Assembly (NCBI RefSeq): GCF_003265995.1
Contig: NZ_MVJN01000007.1
Coordinates: 124,001-188,000 of the forward strand
DNA: 64,000 bases
Direction: 5' to 3'
Source: Legionella quinlivanii
GTDB taxonomy: Bacteria > Pseudomonadota > Gammaproteobacteria > Legionellales > Legionellaceae
Below, in pieces: positions 53,892 to 63,152 of this stretch (position 1 is the stretch's first letter; every line of letters starts with the position of its first letter). Both the position numbers and the translations under genes were made by a program. Under the pieces are notes generated by a model. It was not told the DNA's origin. It made no database searches and saw only the letters and a program-made list of their open reading frames with translations.

Positions 53892-55490
53892 TTAATATCC
53901 TGAGGTAATCGGGTAGCGCCAGTCTCGGCCAAACGAGCGAATGCTCACTTTGACTCCTGGTGCTGCCTGTCGTCTTTTGTACTCATTTCTTTTGATAAGA
54001 CGAATCACTCTGCGTACATCCGCTTCTGGATAACCTTGTTGTATCAGATCGGCAGCCGACAAATTATTCTCCATATAGCCCTGAATGATTCCATCCAGGG
54101 TGGGATAATCAGGCAAGCTGTCCTGATCAGTCTGATTGGGCGCTAGCTCCGCTGATGGCGCTCTTTCCAGAACACGCTGAGGTATTACCGGAGAAATACT
54201 GTTGCGGTAACGTGCCAAATCATAGACTTGAGTTTTTAATACATCTTTCAAAACTGAAAATCCACCTGCCATGTCGCCATAAAGTGTGGCATAACCCACG
54301 GCGCTTTCGCTTTTATTGCTGGTGGTTAATACCATATTGCCGGTTTTATTAGATAAAGCCATTAACAGAACGCCCCGAATTCTTGCCTGAATGTTTTCTT
54401 CTGTCGTGTCTTTCGGCTTATTAGCAAACAAGGGGTCTAGCGTTTGCAGGAAGCTGTTAAATACAGGTTCAATGGAAAGTGTTTCACCTTTGACCTTCAT
54501 AGCCTGCAATTGAATTAAGGCATCCTGATTACTCATGTCTGCCGTGTAACGAGAAGGCATCAGAATTGCTGTGACCCGGTCAGCGCCTAATGCGTCTACA
54601 GCAATAGCCAGCGTCAGTGCGGAATCGATTCCGCCAGAAAGACCAAGCAAAACACCGGGGAAACCATTTTTTTCAATATAGTCCTTTGTGCCCAGTTTTA
54701 AAGCATTATAAATTTGCTCTTCTTTCGCTTGCAGCGGGTTAAGTTCACCTTTAATTTGTTGCTTTGAAAACTCAACGGTACTTACTGTTTCGAGAAAGGC
54801 GGGAAGACGGACGCAGGTAGAGCCATCCGTACCCATCACAAGGGATTGACCATCAAAAACAAGTTCATCCTGGCCGCCGACCAGATTCACATAGAAAATG
54901 GGAAAGCCATGCTGAACATGGCTGCTCAATAACTTTTCACGCTTTTCCTGCTTGGTATAATCAAAAGGGGAGGCATTAATGCACAGAAGCGCATCAATTT
55001 CGCTATTAACTAATTGTTCAACCGGGCCTGGCTGCCATAAATCTTCACAAATACATAAACCGAACCGGTAATCTCTGATTTCAAAAAGACAGCGCTGAGA
55101 TGGGCCTGCTTTGAAATAGCGCTTTTCATCGAATACGCCGTAATTAGGTAATATTTGTTTATGATAAAGCGCTTTTTGTTTGCCCTGATAAAAAACCCCT
55201 GCGGAATTGTAGCAATAGTTATCGATTAGACTGGGAAAACCGAGAATCACATGGCAGTCAGTTACCTGCTTTGAAATTTCACTGACCGCCTGATTAATTT
55301 CCTCGAGAAAGGCGGGCCTCAAGAGTAAATCTTCCGGGGGATAGCCTGTCAGGCACAATTCAGGAAAAAGAATCAGATCATGACTGTCCTGATACTTCTC
55401 AATAATAGCTATTATTTTTTTTGCATTAGCGGCGATAGAACCCACCGTTGGATTAATTTGCGCCATCAGTATTGTTATGGAATTGTTCAT
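53892..55490 (-). CDS. nadE: Glutamine-dependent NAD+ synthetase
   Basis: A 532-residue enzyme making NAD+ from nicotinic acid adenine dinucleotide. The N-terminal nitrilase-like glutaminase domain has Glu in LILFPELCLTGYPPEDLL, Lys in YHKQILPNYGVFDEKRYF and Cys in GLCICEDLW. The C-terminal synthetase domain has GLSGGIDSALTLAIAVDAL (PP-loop) and TSNKSESAVGYATLYGDMAGGFSVL. Both halves complete, so ammonia can come from glutamine. Ends 70 bases from the convergent orphan gene. Confidence 0.96.
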   Translation of the reverse strand: MNNSITILMAQINPTVGSIAANAKKIIAIIEKYQDSHDLILFPELCLTGYPPEDLLLRPAFLEEINQAVSEISKQVTDCHVILGFPSLIDNYCYNSAGVFYQGKQKALYHKQILPNYGVFDEKRYFKAGPSQRCLFEIRDYRFGLCICEDLWQPGPVEQLVNSEIDALLCINASPFDYTKQEKREKLLSSHVQHGFPIFYVNLVGGQDELVFDGQSLVMGTDGSTCVRLPAFLETVSTVEFSKQQIKGELNPLQAKEEQIYNALKLGTKDYIEKNGFPGVLLGLSGGIDSALTLAIAVDALGADRVTAILMPSRYTADMSNQDALIQLQAMKVKGETLSIEPVFNSFLQTLDPLFANKPKDTTEENIQARIRGVLLMALSNKTGNMVLTTSNKSESAVGYATLYGDMAGGFSVLKDVLKTQVYDLARYRNSISPVIPQRVLERAPSAELAPNQTDQDSLPDYPTLDGIIQGYMENNLSAADLIQQGYPEADVRRVIRLIKRNEYKRRQAAPGVKVSIRSFGRDWRYPITSGY

Positions 55491-55581
55491 TGATGTACAT
55501 ATTAAATAAGTTAATGGGATAGATATTCAGCTGTGAATCTATTTGCTATAATTTAACGTTTACTCCTAAGTATACCCAATT

Positions 55582-58500
55582 ATGCTGAAAGATGCTTTAT
55601 CACGGATGGCTGAAATTTTTTCTCCTGCCGTGCTAATGCAAGGCGAAGAATATCAGCAAAAAAATTATGTTCTGAATATTCGGCTCAGCGATGGTTTGCT
55701 AAAAGCCCGGGTTAAAGGAAAAAGCGGTCAGATTTATGATGTGTATGCTGATTTAAAGGCCTGGCCCCATAAGCCTGCTCGTTGCAATTGTGCACAAGCC
55801 AACAATTGCAAACATGCTGCTGCCAGCTTTTTTGCCTTGCAAATTAAAGAAAATCTGAAAATTTTGGCGCCCCAGGTCAATGGACAGAAAGAACAATCAC
55901 TTTCCAGTTGGCTTCAAACTATCAGAGCACAGGAGGTTGATAGTAAGCCTCGCTCATACACCCATGACATTTTGTATCTTCTTGAGATACAAAAAAAGCA
56001 ATGGGATCATCGTGTTTTAATCCATCTGGCTTTAGCCAAACGCCTGAAACGACATGGAACCTATGGTAAATTCACTGTATTTAACAGTTTTACCCAAAGC
56101 AAAAAACAATATTGCAGGGCAGAGGATGAAAATATCATCAATACTTTGCTGTCGAAATCCACCATTGCAGGCTCATTTGACAAACTTTCGCTGCGAAATA
56201 GCGAACTCCTTGAGCAGATCCTGCGGACTAACCGCGCCTATCTCTTTCAGGAGTCTCTCGCCCAGTCCTTGAGTCTTGGTGAGCCGCGGGAACTGGTTTT
56301 GCGTTGGCATTTAAATCAACAGGGACAGCAGCATCTTGTAATGGAGGACAAAAACGCTCATTTGTTATCCCCATTGCTGCTCGACAAGCCCTGGTATTTT
56401 TTGAATGCAGAAGCCGAGCTGGGTGTCTTACATACTCCCTATCAACCAAGCCAGCTAAAAACTATTCTTGAGATTGGGCCGCTTGCCATGGATGAAGTCG
56501 ACAGGATAGATGAAATAAGACATCAGTTTACTCCCATGCTGCCAGCCCCCCTTGCTTTTGCTGAACGTATTCAGAGAAAAGGCACACCCAAACCTGTCAT
56601 CCAGTTTGATGCGCTTCCATTAGATATGCCGCGAAGCACGGACTCAACGAGTTTATCAGAGGAGGATTCGCATTTTCTGTTTATCAGGGAAATCTTCTTT
56701 GAATACGACAATGCGCTCAGGGTTCATGGCAGTGCGACCAATACCAGTTTAATCTATGAGGATTCCGGCAAGCTGATAGATCTTTCAAGAAATCTGTTGC
56801 AGGAAAAACAATATACTCAGGAAATCAGTCAGATATTGCCCACTCGTCATGCGAGCGTTTGGGAAAAATTAAATTGCGAGCAGGCGCTTGAAATCAGCAA
56901 TATTTTAGTTCATTTCCAGTCAGAGCAAGATTTAGGACGTTTGTTCACCCAGGTGATTCCCCTGTTAAAGTCAAAAGGCTGGACAGTAGAGTTCAGGCAT
57001 TTTGTTTATGAGGAACTGGTTTCAGCTGATGATGTCGAATGGTATTCGGAATTACAGGAATCAGGAGAAGATTTTTTTTCCTACCAGTTGGGTATTCTGG
57101 TTGAAGGCAAGTCAGTTAATATTGTGCCCCTGGTTGTCGAATTAATTTCCGGCTTAAATCTCAGTGAACTTGAGAACATCCCGGATGAGCGTCTGATAAG
57201 ACTCCCTCTGGCCCAAGGAAAGAAACTTCAGTTGCCAATGGGAAGAATTAAGCCGCTTATTCGCTTTATTATGCAATATGGTTCCCGATTTATAGACAAC
57301 CAGAATCAGTTACAGATAAAACGCTACCAGCTGATTCTGATGCAGGAAACAGAGCTGGCGCTGGCTGCCACAGCATTGCGCTGGAAGGGGGGAGAGCAGC
57401 TTCGTTCCCAGCTGACTCAGTTACTGGGTCAGCAATCGATTCCTGAAATATCACCTCCTAAAGGCTTGAATGCCCAGCTTCGGGACTATCAGGCAGAAGG
57501 CTTAGGCTGGCTGCAGTTTTTGCGGGAATCCCGATTTGGCGGGATTTTGGCTGATGATATGGGGCTTGGTAAAACAGTGCAGACTCTGGCTCATTTGCAG
57601 CTGGAGAAAGAACAGGGACGGTTGCAGCACGCCAGTCTGATCGTGGCGCCAACCAGTCTTATGGGCAACTGGGAAGCAGAAGCCAAACGGTTTACCCCGG
57701 AACTTAAAGTTCTGGTGTTTCATGGATCCAACCGACATCAGGACGAGTTTGATCAATACGATGTCATCGTTTCCACTTACGGTTTAATTCAACGGGATAA
57801 AGCACGTTTCGTCAATTATCCTTTTTATTATCTGATTCTTGATGAAGCTCAATTTATCAAGAACGCTAAAACCAAGACGACTCAGATTATTCAGCAAATT
57901 CAAGCCCGGCATAGACTCTGTTTATCCGGTACTCCACTGGAGAATCATTTGGGCGAATTATGGTCGCTGTTTCATTTTCTGATGCCAGGATTATTGGGGG
58001 ATGCTCGTCAGTTTCGTCGATTTTTTAAAATTCCTATTGAAAAGAATGCGGATCAGGAGCGGAGAATCTTGCTGGCTAATCGTGTACAGCCCTTCATGCT
58101 GCGCCGCAGTAAAAATCAGGTTGCTCGTGAATTACCTGATAAAACTGAAGTAGTACAGTTAATTGAACTGGCAGATGCTCAGCGGGATTTATATGAGGCC
58201 ATTCGTATTACTATGGAGCAGAAAGTCAGAGAAGCTATTGCTCGTCAGGGAATGGGAAAAAGCCATATCGTATTGCTGGATGCTTTATTGAAACTGCGTC
58301 AGGTTTGCTGTGATCCGCGCTTGTTATCGATTCCTGAGGCAAAAATTGCGCATGGAACTTCAGCCAAACTGGATGTTCTGATGGATTTGGTGGTTAATCT
58401 TATTGAGGAAGGGCGACGTATTTTAATTTTTTCCCAATTCACATCAATGCTTGAGTTAATTGAGGAAAGGCTCAAAGCCAATCAACTTCAGTATTTGAAA

Positions 58501-58875
58501 TTAACCGGACAAACGGTCAATCGTCATCAATTGGTTAATACATTTCAGGAAGGTAACATTCCCTTGTTTCTCATTAGTTTGAAGGCGGGAGGAACCGGTT
58601 TAAATCTGACGCGCGCGGATACGGTTATCCACTATGATCCCTGGTGGAATCCGGCAGCTGAGGAGCAGGCTACCGATCGAAGTCATCGTATAGGTCAGAA
58701 AAATCCGGTTTTCGTCTACAAGCTGATTTCTGCTGGCACAGTTGAGGAAGTGATTTTGGCCATGCAGGAAAAGAAAAAGCAGCTGATTGAAGGGGTTTTA
58801 GGAGAGCAAACAGGTTCTCTACAGCATCTTACCGTAAACGATATTGAGCAGTTTTTTGCCCCTTTGGCGGAATAG
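55582..58875 (+). CDS. SNF2-family helicase with SWIM zinc finger
   Basis: A 1097-residue DNA-dependent ATPase. An N-terminal SWIM zinc finger reads CNCAQANNCKHAAASFFALQ (Cys-x-Cys ... Cys-x-His, about residues 73-85). After a long middle region, the SNF2 ATPase core (about 630-1090) shows FGGILADDMGLGKTVQTLAHL (Walker A), VSTYGL, LILDEAQFIKN (DEAQ box), LCLSGTPLENHLGELWSLF, and the helicase C domain with ILIFSQFTSMLEL and LKAGGTGLNLTRADTVIHYDPWWNP ... DRSHRIGQ. Such proteins remodel protein-DNA complexes. Single gene, divergent from nadE. Confidence 0.95.
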   Translation: MLKDALSRMAEIFSPAVLMQGEEYQQKNYVLNIRLSDGLLKARVKGKSGQIYDVYADLKAWPHKPARCNCAQANNCKHAAASFFALQIKENLKILAPQVNGQKEQSLSSWLQTIRAQEVDSKPRSYTHDILYLLEIQKKQWDHRVLIHLALAKRLKRHGTYGKFTVFNSFTQSKKQYCRAEDENIINTLLSKSTIAGSFDKLSLRNSELLEQILRTNRAYLFQESLAQSLSLGEPRELVLRWHLNQQGQQHLVMEDKNAHLLSPLLLDKPWYFLNAEAELGVLHTPYQPSQLKTILEIGPLAMDEVDRIDEIRHQFTPMLPAPLAFAERIQRKGTPKPVIQFDALPLDMPRSTDSTSLSEEDSHFLFIREIFFEYDNALRVHGSATNTSLIYEDSGKLIDLSRNLLQEKQYTQEISQILPTRHASVWEKLNCEQALEISNILVHFQSEQDLGRLFTQVIPLLKSKGWTVEFRHFVYEELVSADDVEWYSELQESGEDFFSYQLGILVEGKSVNIVPLVVELISGLNLSELENIPDERLIRLPLAQGKKLQLPMGRIKPLIRFIMQYGSRFIDNQNQLQIKRYQLILMQETELALAATALRWKGGEQLRSQLTQLLGQQSIPEISPPKGLNAQLRDYQAEGLGWLQFLRESRFGGILADDMGLGKTVQTLAHLQLEKEQGRLQHASLIVAPTSLMGNWEAEAKRFTPELKVLVFHGSNRHQDEFDQYDVIVSTYGLIQRDKARFVNYPFYYLILDEAQFIKNAKTKTTQIIQQIQARHRLCLSGTPLENHLGELWSLFHFLMPGLLGDARQFRRFFKIPIEKNADQERRILLANRVQPFMLRRSKNQVARELPDKTEVVQLIELADAQRDLYEAIRITMEQKVREAIARQGMGKSHIVLLDALLKLRQVCCDPRLLSIPEAKIAHGTSAKLDVLMDLVVNLIEEGRRILIFSQFTSMLELIEERLKANQLQYLKLTGQTVNRHQLVNTFQEGNIPLFLISLKAGGTGLNLTRADTVIHYDPWWNPAAEEQATDRSHRIGQKNPVFVYKLISAGTVEEVILAMQEKKKQLIEGVLGEQTGSLQHLTVNDIEQFFAPLAE

Positions 58876-58969
58876 TGAATCGTTTGCAAATTGATTTTTC
58901 AAACAATAATTGAAAACTGACAAATCATGGCCTATGCTTTTTATGTCAGAACCTAAGGAGAAATCCCAA

Positions 58970-59401
58970 ATGAAACAATGGAAAGTGTTGCTTACCTCTG
59001 CCTTATTAACCCTGCTTGCTCCTCTTGCCTTTGCCGGTGCAACTCCAGCGGGAACATGGACCACTATCGATGATGCGACAGGCCAAAAAAGAGCGGTTGT
59101 GCGGATTAATGTTTCTGGTGGAACATTAAGCGGCACCATAGTGAAAGTTTATCCACAAGCTGGTGATACTGGTATTTGCTCAAAATGCCCAGGTGGATTT
59201 AAAGGAAAACCCATTAAAGGTTTGACCTTTGTATGGGGCTTAAAAGATCAGGGTAATGGTGAGTGGAGTGGCGGTTCGATTCTTGATCCCAAATCTGGAA
59301 AAGTATATCGTGCCAAAATGACATTACAAGGCAATAAACTCTATGTTCGTGGTTATGTAGGGGTTTCTGCTTTGGGACGCACTCAGGTTTGGGTCAGATA
59401 A
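58970..59401 (+). CDS. DUF2147 exported protein
   Basis: A 143-residue protein with a signal peptide (KVLLTSALLTLLAPLAFAG). The mature part matches the DUF2147 pattern: GTWTTIDDATGQKRAVVRI, GTIVKVYPQ, GICSKCPGGFKGKPIKGLTFVWGLK, WSGGSILDPKSGKVYRAKMTL and LYVRGYVGVSALGRTQVWVR, a beta-rich fold of unknown function in the periplasm. ATG 58970 behind AAGGAG is the start; the longer frame to 58910 is not used. A strong terminator follows. Confidence 0.9.
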   Translation: MKQWKVLLTSALLTLLAPLAFAGATPAGTWTTIDDATGQKRAVVRINVSGGTLSGTIVKVYPQAGDTGICSKCPGGFKGKPIKGLTFVWGLKDQGNGEWSGGSILDPKSGKVYRAKMTLQGNKLYVRGYVGVSALGRTQVWVR

Positions 59402-59420
59402 CCTGAACTTTTTTGCATAA

Positions 59421-59447
59421 AAGGCACACAATTGTGTGCCTTTTTTT
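59421..59447 (+). terminator. Rho-independent terminator
   Basis: AAGGCACACAATTGTGTGCCTT, a perfect 22-base palindrome followed by TTTTTTT, 20 bases after the DUF2147 stop codon. A textbook intrinsic terminator, which also insulates dnaB. Confidence 0.92.
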
Positions 59448-59491
59448 ATTTTGGGGATTACAATAGGGATTTTTTATTATCAGGTTTTGAT

Positions 59492-60880
59492 ATGCTTGAG
59501 GCAAAATCTCGCAAAAATACTCCTCCTGTCGATACCTTGAAGAGGCCGCCACACTCAGCAGAGGCTGAGCAGTCTATTATTGGTGGGCTGATGCTTGATA
59601 ATCAGGCCTGGGATAAGGTCAGTACCAAATTATGTGAAGAAGATTTCTACCGTTCCGAACATCGAATTTTATTTCGCAGCATTGTTGAACTCTCCAAACG
59701 CGAACAGCCTTTTGATGTAGTTACCTTGCTCGATAATTTAAAATCCCGAAATGAACTGGATAATGCAGGCGGTGAAACCTATCTTTTTGAATTAGCCAAC
59801 AATACGCCCAGCGTGGCCAATATCTCTGCCTATGCTGATATTGTCAGAGAGAAGTCAGTTCAAAGACAATTGATTAATATCGCGGGTGAAATAGCGGACT
59901 CTGCATACAATCCCGTTGGTCGTGAAGTCAGTGAACTTCTGGATCTGGCTGAGACCAGGGTGTTCGCTATTGCTGAGCAGACAGGGGGCAATGGCGGACC
60001 AGAGAGCATTAAAACGATCATTACCAAAGCGATTGAAAAAATTGATGCGCTTTATCACAATGGCGATGCAATCACCGGGATGGCAACTGGTTTGAGTGAT
60101 CTGGATGAAATGACATCCGGTCTTCAGCCCTCTGATCTGATCATTGTTGCGGGACGCCCTTCCATGGGTAAAACCACTCTGGTTATGAATATGGCTGAAA
60201 ATATCGCAATCCAGGGAAAGAAAAATGTTCTGGTGTTTTCAATGGAAATGCCCTCGGATTCACTGGCTATGAGGATGATGTCCTCGCTTGGCCGAATTGA
60301 TCAGCATCGAATCCGGACCGGAAAACTGGAAGAGGATGATTGGCCGCGAGTGACCTCCGCAGTTCACTTACTATCTGAAGCCCCCTTATTTATCGATGAT
60401 ACGGCGGCGCTTAGCCCTTCCGAAATGAGAGCGAGAGCAAGACGCCTGGCAAAAGAGCATGGCCAGCTTGGATTAATTGTTGTGGATTATCTTCAGTTGA
60501 TGAAAGTGCCAGGATTCAAGGCGGAAAACAGAACAGCAGAAATTTCAGAAATTTCGCGAAGCTTAAAAGCGCTGGCAAAAGAATTGAATGTGCCGGTTAT
60601 TGCTTTATCCCAGTTAAACCGAAGCCTTGAGCAGCGTCAGGATAAACGTCCGGTTATGTCTGACTTGCGGGAGTCGGGTGCGATTGAGCAGGACGCGGAC
60701 TTAATCTGTTTCATTTATCGGGATGAAGTTTACAACGAAGACAGCCCGGATAAAGGAACGGCCGAAATTATTATCGCCAAGCAAAGAAACGGTCCAATTG
60801 GTAAGGTGAGAGTAGCCTTTCTTGGTAAATACACTCGCTTTGAAGATCTGGCGTATACCGGTTATCAGGGGATGGACTAG
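59492..60880 (+). CDS. dnaB: Replicative DNA helicase
   Basis: A 462-residue hexameric helicase unwinding DNA at the replication fork. The N-terminal DnaG-binding domain (RPPHSAEAEQSIIGGLMLDNQAWDKV) is followed by the RecA-like core: IVAGRPSMGKTTLVMNMAE (Walker A), VFSMEMP, LIVVDYLQLM (Walker B), VPVIALSQLNRSLEQRQDKRPVMSDLRESGAIEQDADLI (H3/H4). The start is ATG 59492; an in-frame ATG at 59432 lies inside the terminator and is ruled out. Overlaps alr by one base (TAGTG). Confidence 0.97.
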   Translation: MLEAKSRKNTPPVDTLKRPPHSAEAEQSIIGGLMLDNQAWDKVSTKLCEEDFYRSEHRILFRSIVELSKREQPFDVVTLLDNLKSRNELDNAGGETYLFELANNTPSVANISAYADIVREKSVQRQLINIAGEIADSAYNPVGREVSELLDLAETRVFAIAEQTGGNGGPESIKTIITKAIEKIDALYHNGDAITGMATGLSDLDEMTSGLQPSDLIIVAGRPSMGKTTLVMNMAENIAIQGKKNVLVFSMEMPSDSLAMRMMSSLGRIDQHRIRTGKLEEDDWPRVTSAVHLLSEAPLFIDDTAALSPSEMRARARRLAKEHGQLGLIVVDYLQLMKVPGFKAENRTAEISEISRSLKALAKELNVPVIALSQLNRSLEQRQDKRPVMSDLRESGAIEQDADLICFIYRDEVYNEDSPDKGTAEIIIAKQRNGPIGKVRVAFLGKYTRFEDLAYTGYQGMD

Positions 60881-61962
60881 TGACAAGGCCGACAAAAGTA
60901 CAAATTGATGCGACAGCCCTGCTGCATAATGTACAGCAAGTCAAACGCCATGCTCCCGGCAGACAAATTATCGCAATGGTGAAAGCGAATGCCTATGGTT
61001 GCGGGCTGCCATCGGTCATTCCTGTGCTTGAGGGCCATGTGGATGGTTTTGGAGTGGCTTGCATTGAAGAAGCTTTAGCGATTAAGGCGCTAGGTGCCTG
61101 TACCGATTGTATTTTATTTCAGGGTTTTTTTAATCAGGATGAGCTGGCGCTGGTGGTTGAGCATAATTTGCAGGTGGTTATACACCAGCCTTATCAGTTG
61201 GAATGGCTGCTGGCTCAGGCGCTGCCCAAACCAGTGCGTGTATGGGTAAAAGTCAATACCGGAATGCATCGTCTGGGTTTTGCAATGGGCGATGTGTATG
61301 GCGTATTAAATGCTTTGCACGCCTGCCCCTGGGTTGATCGACAAATTGGTCTTATAACCCATCTTGCCTGTGCCGATGAGTTAAATAATCCGGCGAACCA
61401 GGAGCAATTAGGGCGATTTTTTGATTTGCGTTTGCCTGAATTTCCACTGGTAAAAAGCATTGGCAATTCAGCAGCGATTCTCTCTATACCTGATAGTCAC
61501 GCAGAGGTCGTGCGGCCAGGCATCATGCTTTACGGTATTTCTCCGTTCAAACATTCCTCGGGGCAGGAGTTGGGGCTGATACCGGTGATGCGTTTCCTGT
61601 CTTCCCTCACCGCGGTCCAGCATTACCCAGCAGGCGTGCGGGTAGGCTATGGCGGGGAGTGGGAAACTGCAAAGCCTTCTGTGATCGGTGTGGTGGCCGT
61701 CGGTTACGGGGATGGATATCCTCGCCACATTGCCGCTAACACTCCGGTTTGGATCAATGGTTATCAGGCACCGATCGTTGGACGTGTATCGATGGATATG
61801 TTGACGGTTGATTTAACTCATGTACCAGAGGCCGCCGTTGGTGACGCTGTGGAATTATGGGGGATCCATATTCCGGTTGAAACCATTGCCGATGCAGCCG
61901 GAACTATTCCCTATGAGCTAATTTGCCAGCTTTCGCCGCGGGTGCGAAGGGATAAGCTGTAA
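60880..61962 (+). CDS. alr: Alanine racemase
   Basis: A 360-residue PLP enzyme making D-alanine for peptidoglycan. [18 protein letters not shown] holds the PLP-binding Lys (near residue 34), HRLGFAM and GNSAAIL follow, [12 protein letters not shown] is the usual motif, and VGYGDGYPR plus [13 protein letters not shown] supply the second catalytic Tyr region. GTG start overlapping the dnaB stop; dnaB-alr linkage is common in gammaproteobacteria. Confidence 0.96.
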   Translation: MTRPTKVQIDATALLHNVQQVKRHAPGRQIIAMVKANAYGCGLPSVIPVLEGHVDGFGVACIEEALAIKALGACTDCILFQGFFNQDELALVVEHNLQVVIHQPYQLEWLLAQALPKPVRVWVKVNTGMHRLGFAMGDVYGVLNALHACPWVDRQIGLITHLACADELNNPANQEQLGRFFDLRLPEFPLVKSIGNSAAILSIPDSHAEVVRPGIMLYGISPFKHSSGQELGLIPVMRFLSSLTAVQHYPAGVRVGYGGEWETAKPSVIGVVAVGYGDGYPRHIAANTPVWINGYQAPIVGRVSMDMLTVDLTHVPEAAVGDAVELWGIHIPVETIADAAGTIPYELICQLSPRVRRDKL

Positions 61963-62041
61963 CAAATCGGAAACAAATAGACCTATGGACGAATCTAGGG
62001 TAAAATGGCCATCGTTTTTACAACCTATCAAAGGTGAATAC

Positions 62042-62491
62042 ATGAAAAAAATTATGTTAGCCTCATTATCTTTATCTGTCCTGCTTTCAGGCTGTGCTCA
62101 AGTCACAAATGAAGGTGTAGGCACAGTGACCGGCGGTGTAGTGGGCGGACTGATCGGCAGCCAGTTTGGCGGTGGTTCAGGTAAGGTCGCAGCAGCTGCA
62201 GGCGGTGCTTTGTTAGGTGCTTATTTGGGCGGGAATATTGGCCGTACTATGGATAGGCTTGATCGTCTGGAAATGCAACGTGCTCTGGAAAGTTCTCCGA
62301 GCGGAAAAGCAGTGGTATGGCGTAATCCTGACAGCGGTAACACTTACACCGTTACCCCGCAGAAAACCTATTACACGAACTCACAACCTTGTCGTGAATA
62401 TACAACCCGCGCTTTAATTGGCGGCAAAACTCAGGAAATTTACGGCAGAGCATGCCGTCAAGCCGATGGTTCATGGCGAGTGGTTAGCTAA
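62042..62491 (+). CDS. Glycine-zipper lipoprotein (17-kDa surface antigen family)
   Basis: A 149-residue outer-membrane lipoprotein. Signal peptide with lipobox SVLLSGC (Cys19), then a glycine-zipper 2TM region ([37 protein letters not shown]) and a C-terminal domain with two cysteines ([19 protein letters not shown]) that could form a disulphide. ATG 62042 behind AAAGGTG is the start. Members act in envelope integrity; the exact role is unknown. Confidence 0.92.
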   Translation: MKKIMLASLSLSVLLSGCAQVTNEGVGTVTGGVVGGLIGSQFGGGSGKVAAAAGGALLGAYLGGNIGRTMDRLDRLEMQRALESSPSGKAVVWRNPDSGNTYTVTPQKTYYTNSQPCREYTTRALIGGKTQEIYGRACRQADGSWRVVS

Positions 62492-62639
62492 TCCAAAATT
62501 GCTTCTGTTTAAGGGTAGCTTTATTGCAAGCCAATCAGGCTGCCCTAATCTAAAGTTTCACTAATTTAAAAAAAACCATAATTTCCTGTGCTATATTTGA
62601 ACATATGCCCCCTTAACAAGGTTCTGCAGGGAGTTTGCT

Positions 62640-63074
62640 ATGGCTCATCTTATATACTCGGCTTTGCCGCATCCGAGACGAGAAATTATATTTATTAAAC
62701 CGGATTTAACGGTGACACAGTGCGTGGACATGATGACCACAGGGGATATTGGTGCTTTGGTGGTTCGCGATGATCAAAGCCTGTTGGGTCTGGTGAGTGA
62801 GCGCGATATTATCCGCGAATGCCTGTTTAGAAATTTGCCTCCTGATAAAACGCCTGCGATTGATGTCGCCTGGAAAAACGTGAGTATCCTTACTGTTAAT
62901 GATCCGATCGAAAAAGCGATGGAAGTGATCACAGAAACCAAGCGAAGGCATGTGTTAATCACCGAAAATGGTGAACTAACCGCTATTTTGTCAATTGGTG
63001 ATTTGCTATTTCACTTGCTCGAAGATAAAGCAAGAACTATTGAGCACCTGGAAAATTATATTCATACGTATTAA
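62640..63074 (+). CDS. CBS-domain protein
   Basis: A 144-residue cytoplasmic protein made of one pair of CBS domains (Bateman module). The first runs about residues 20-75 (TVTQCVDMMTTGDIGALVVRDDQSLLGLVSERDII), the second about 85-140 (SILTVNDPIEKAMEVITETKRRHVLITENGELTAILSIGDLL). Such modules bind adenosine nucleotides and sense energy or redox state. Nothing else is attached, so it must act on a partner. ATG start behind GGGAG. Confidence 0.93.
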   Translation: MAHLIYSALPHPRREIIFIKPDLTVTQCVDMMTTGDIGALVVRDDQSLLGLVSERDIIRECLFRNLPPDKTPAIDVAWKNVSILTVNDPIEKAMEVITETKRRHVLITENGELTAILSIGDLLFHLLEDKARTIEHLENYIHTY

Positions 63075-63152
63075 TTGAAACTCAAACTTCTCTCCATTAC
63101 ACTTTTAAGGCACTGTTAATACAGTAACCTTTAATTGATAATGGAAGAGCCA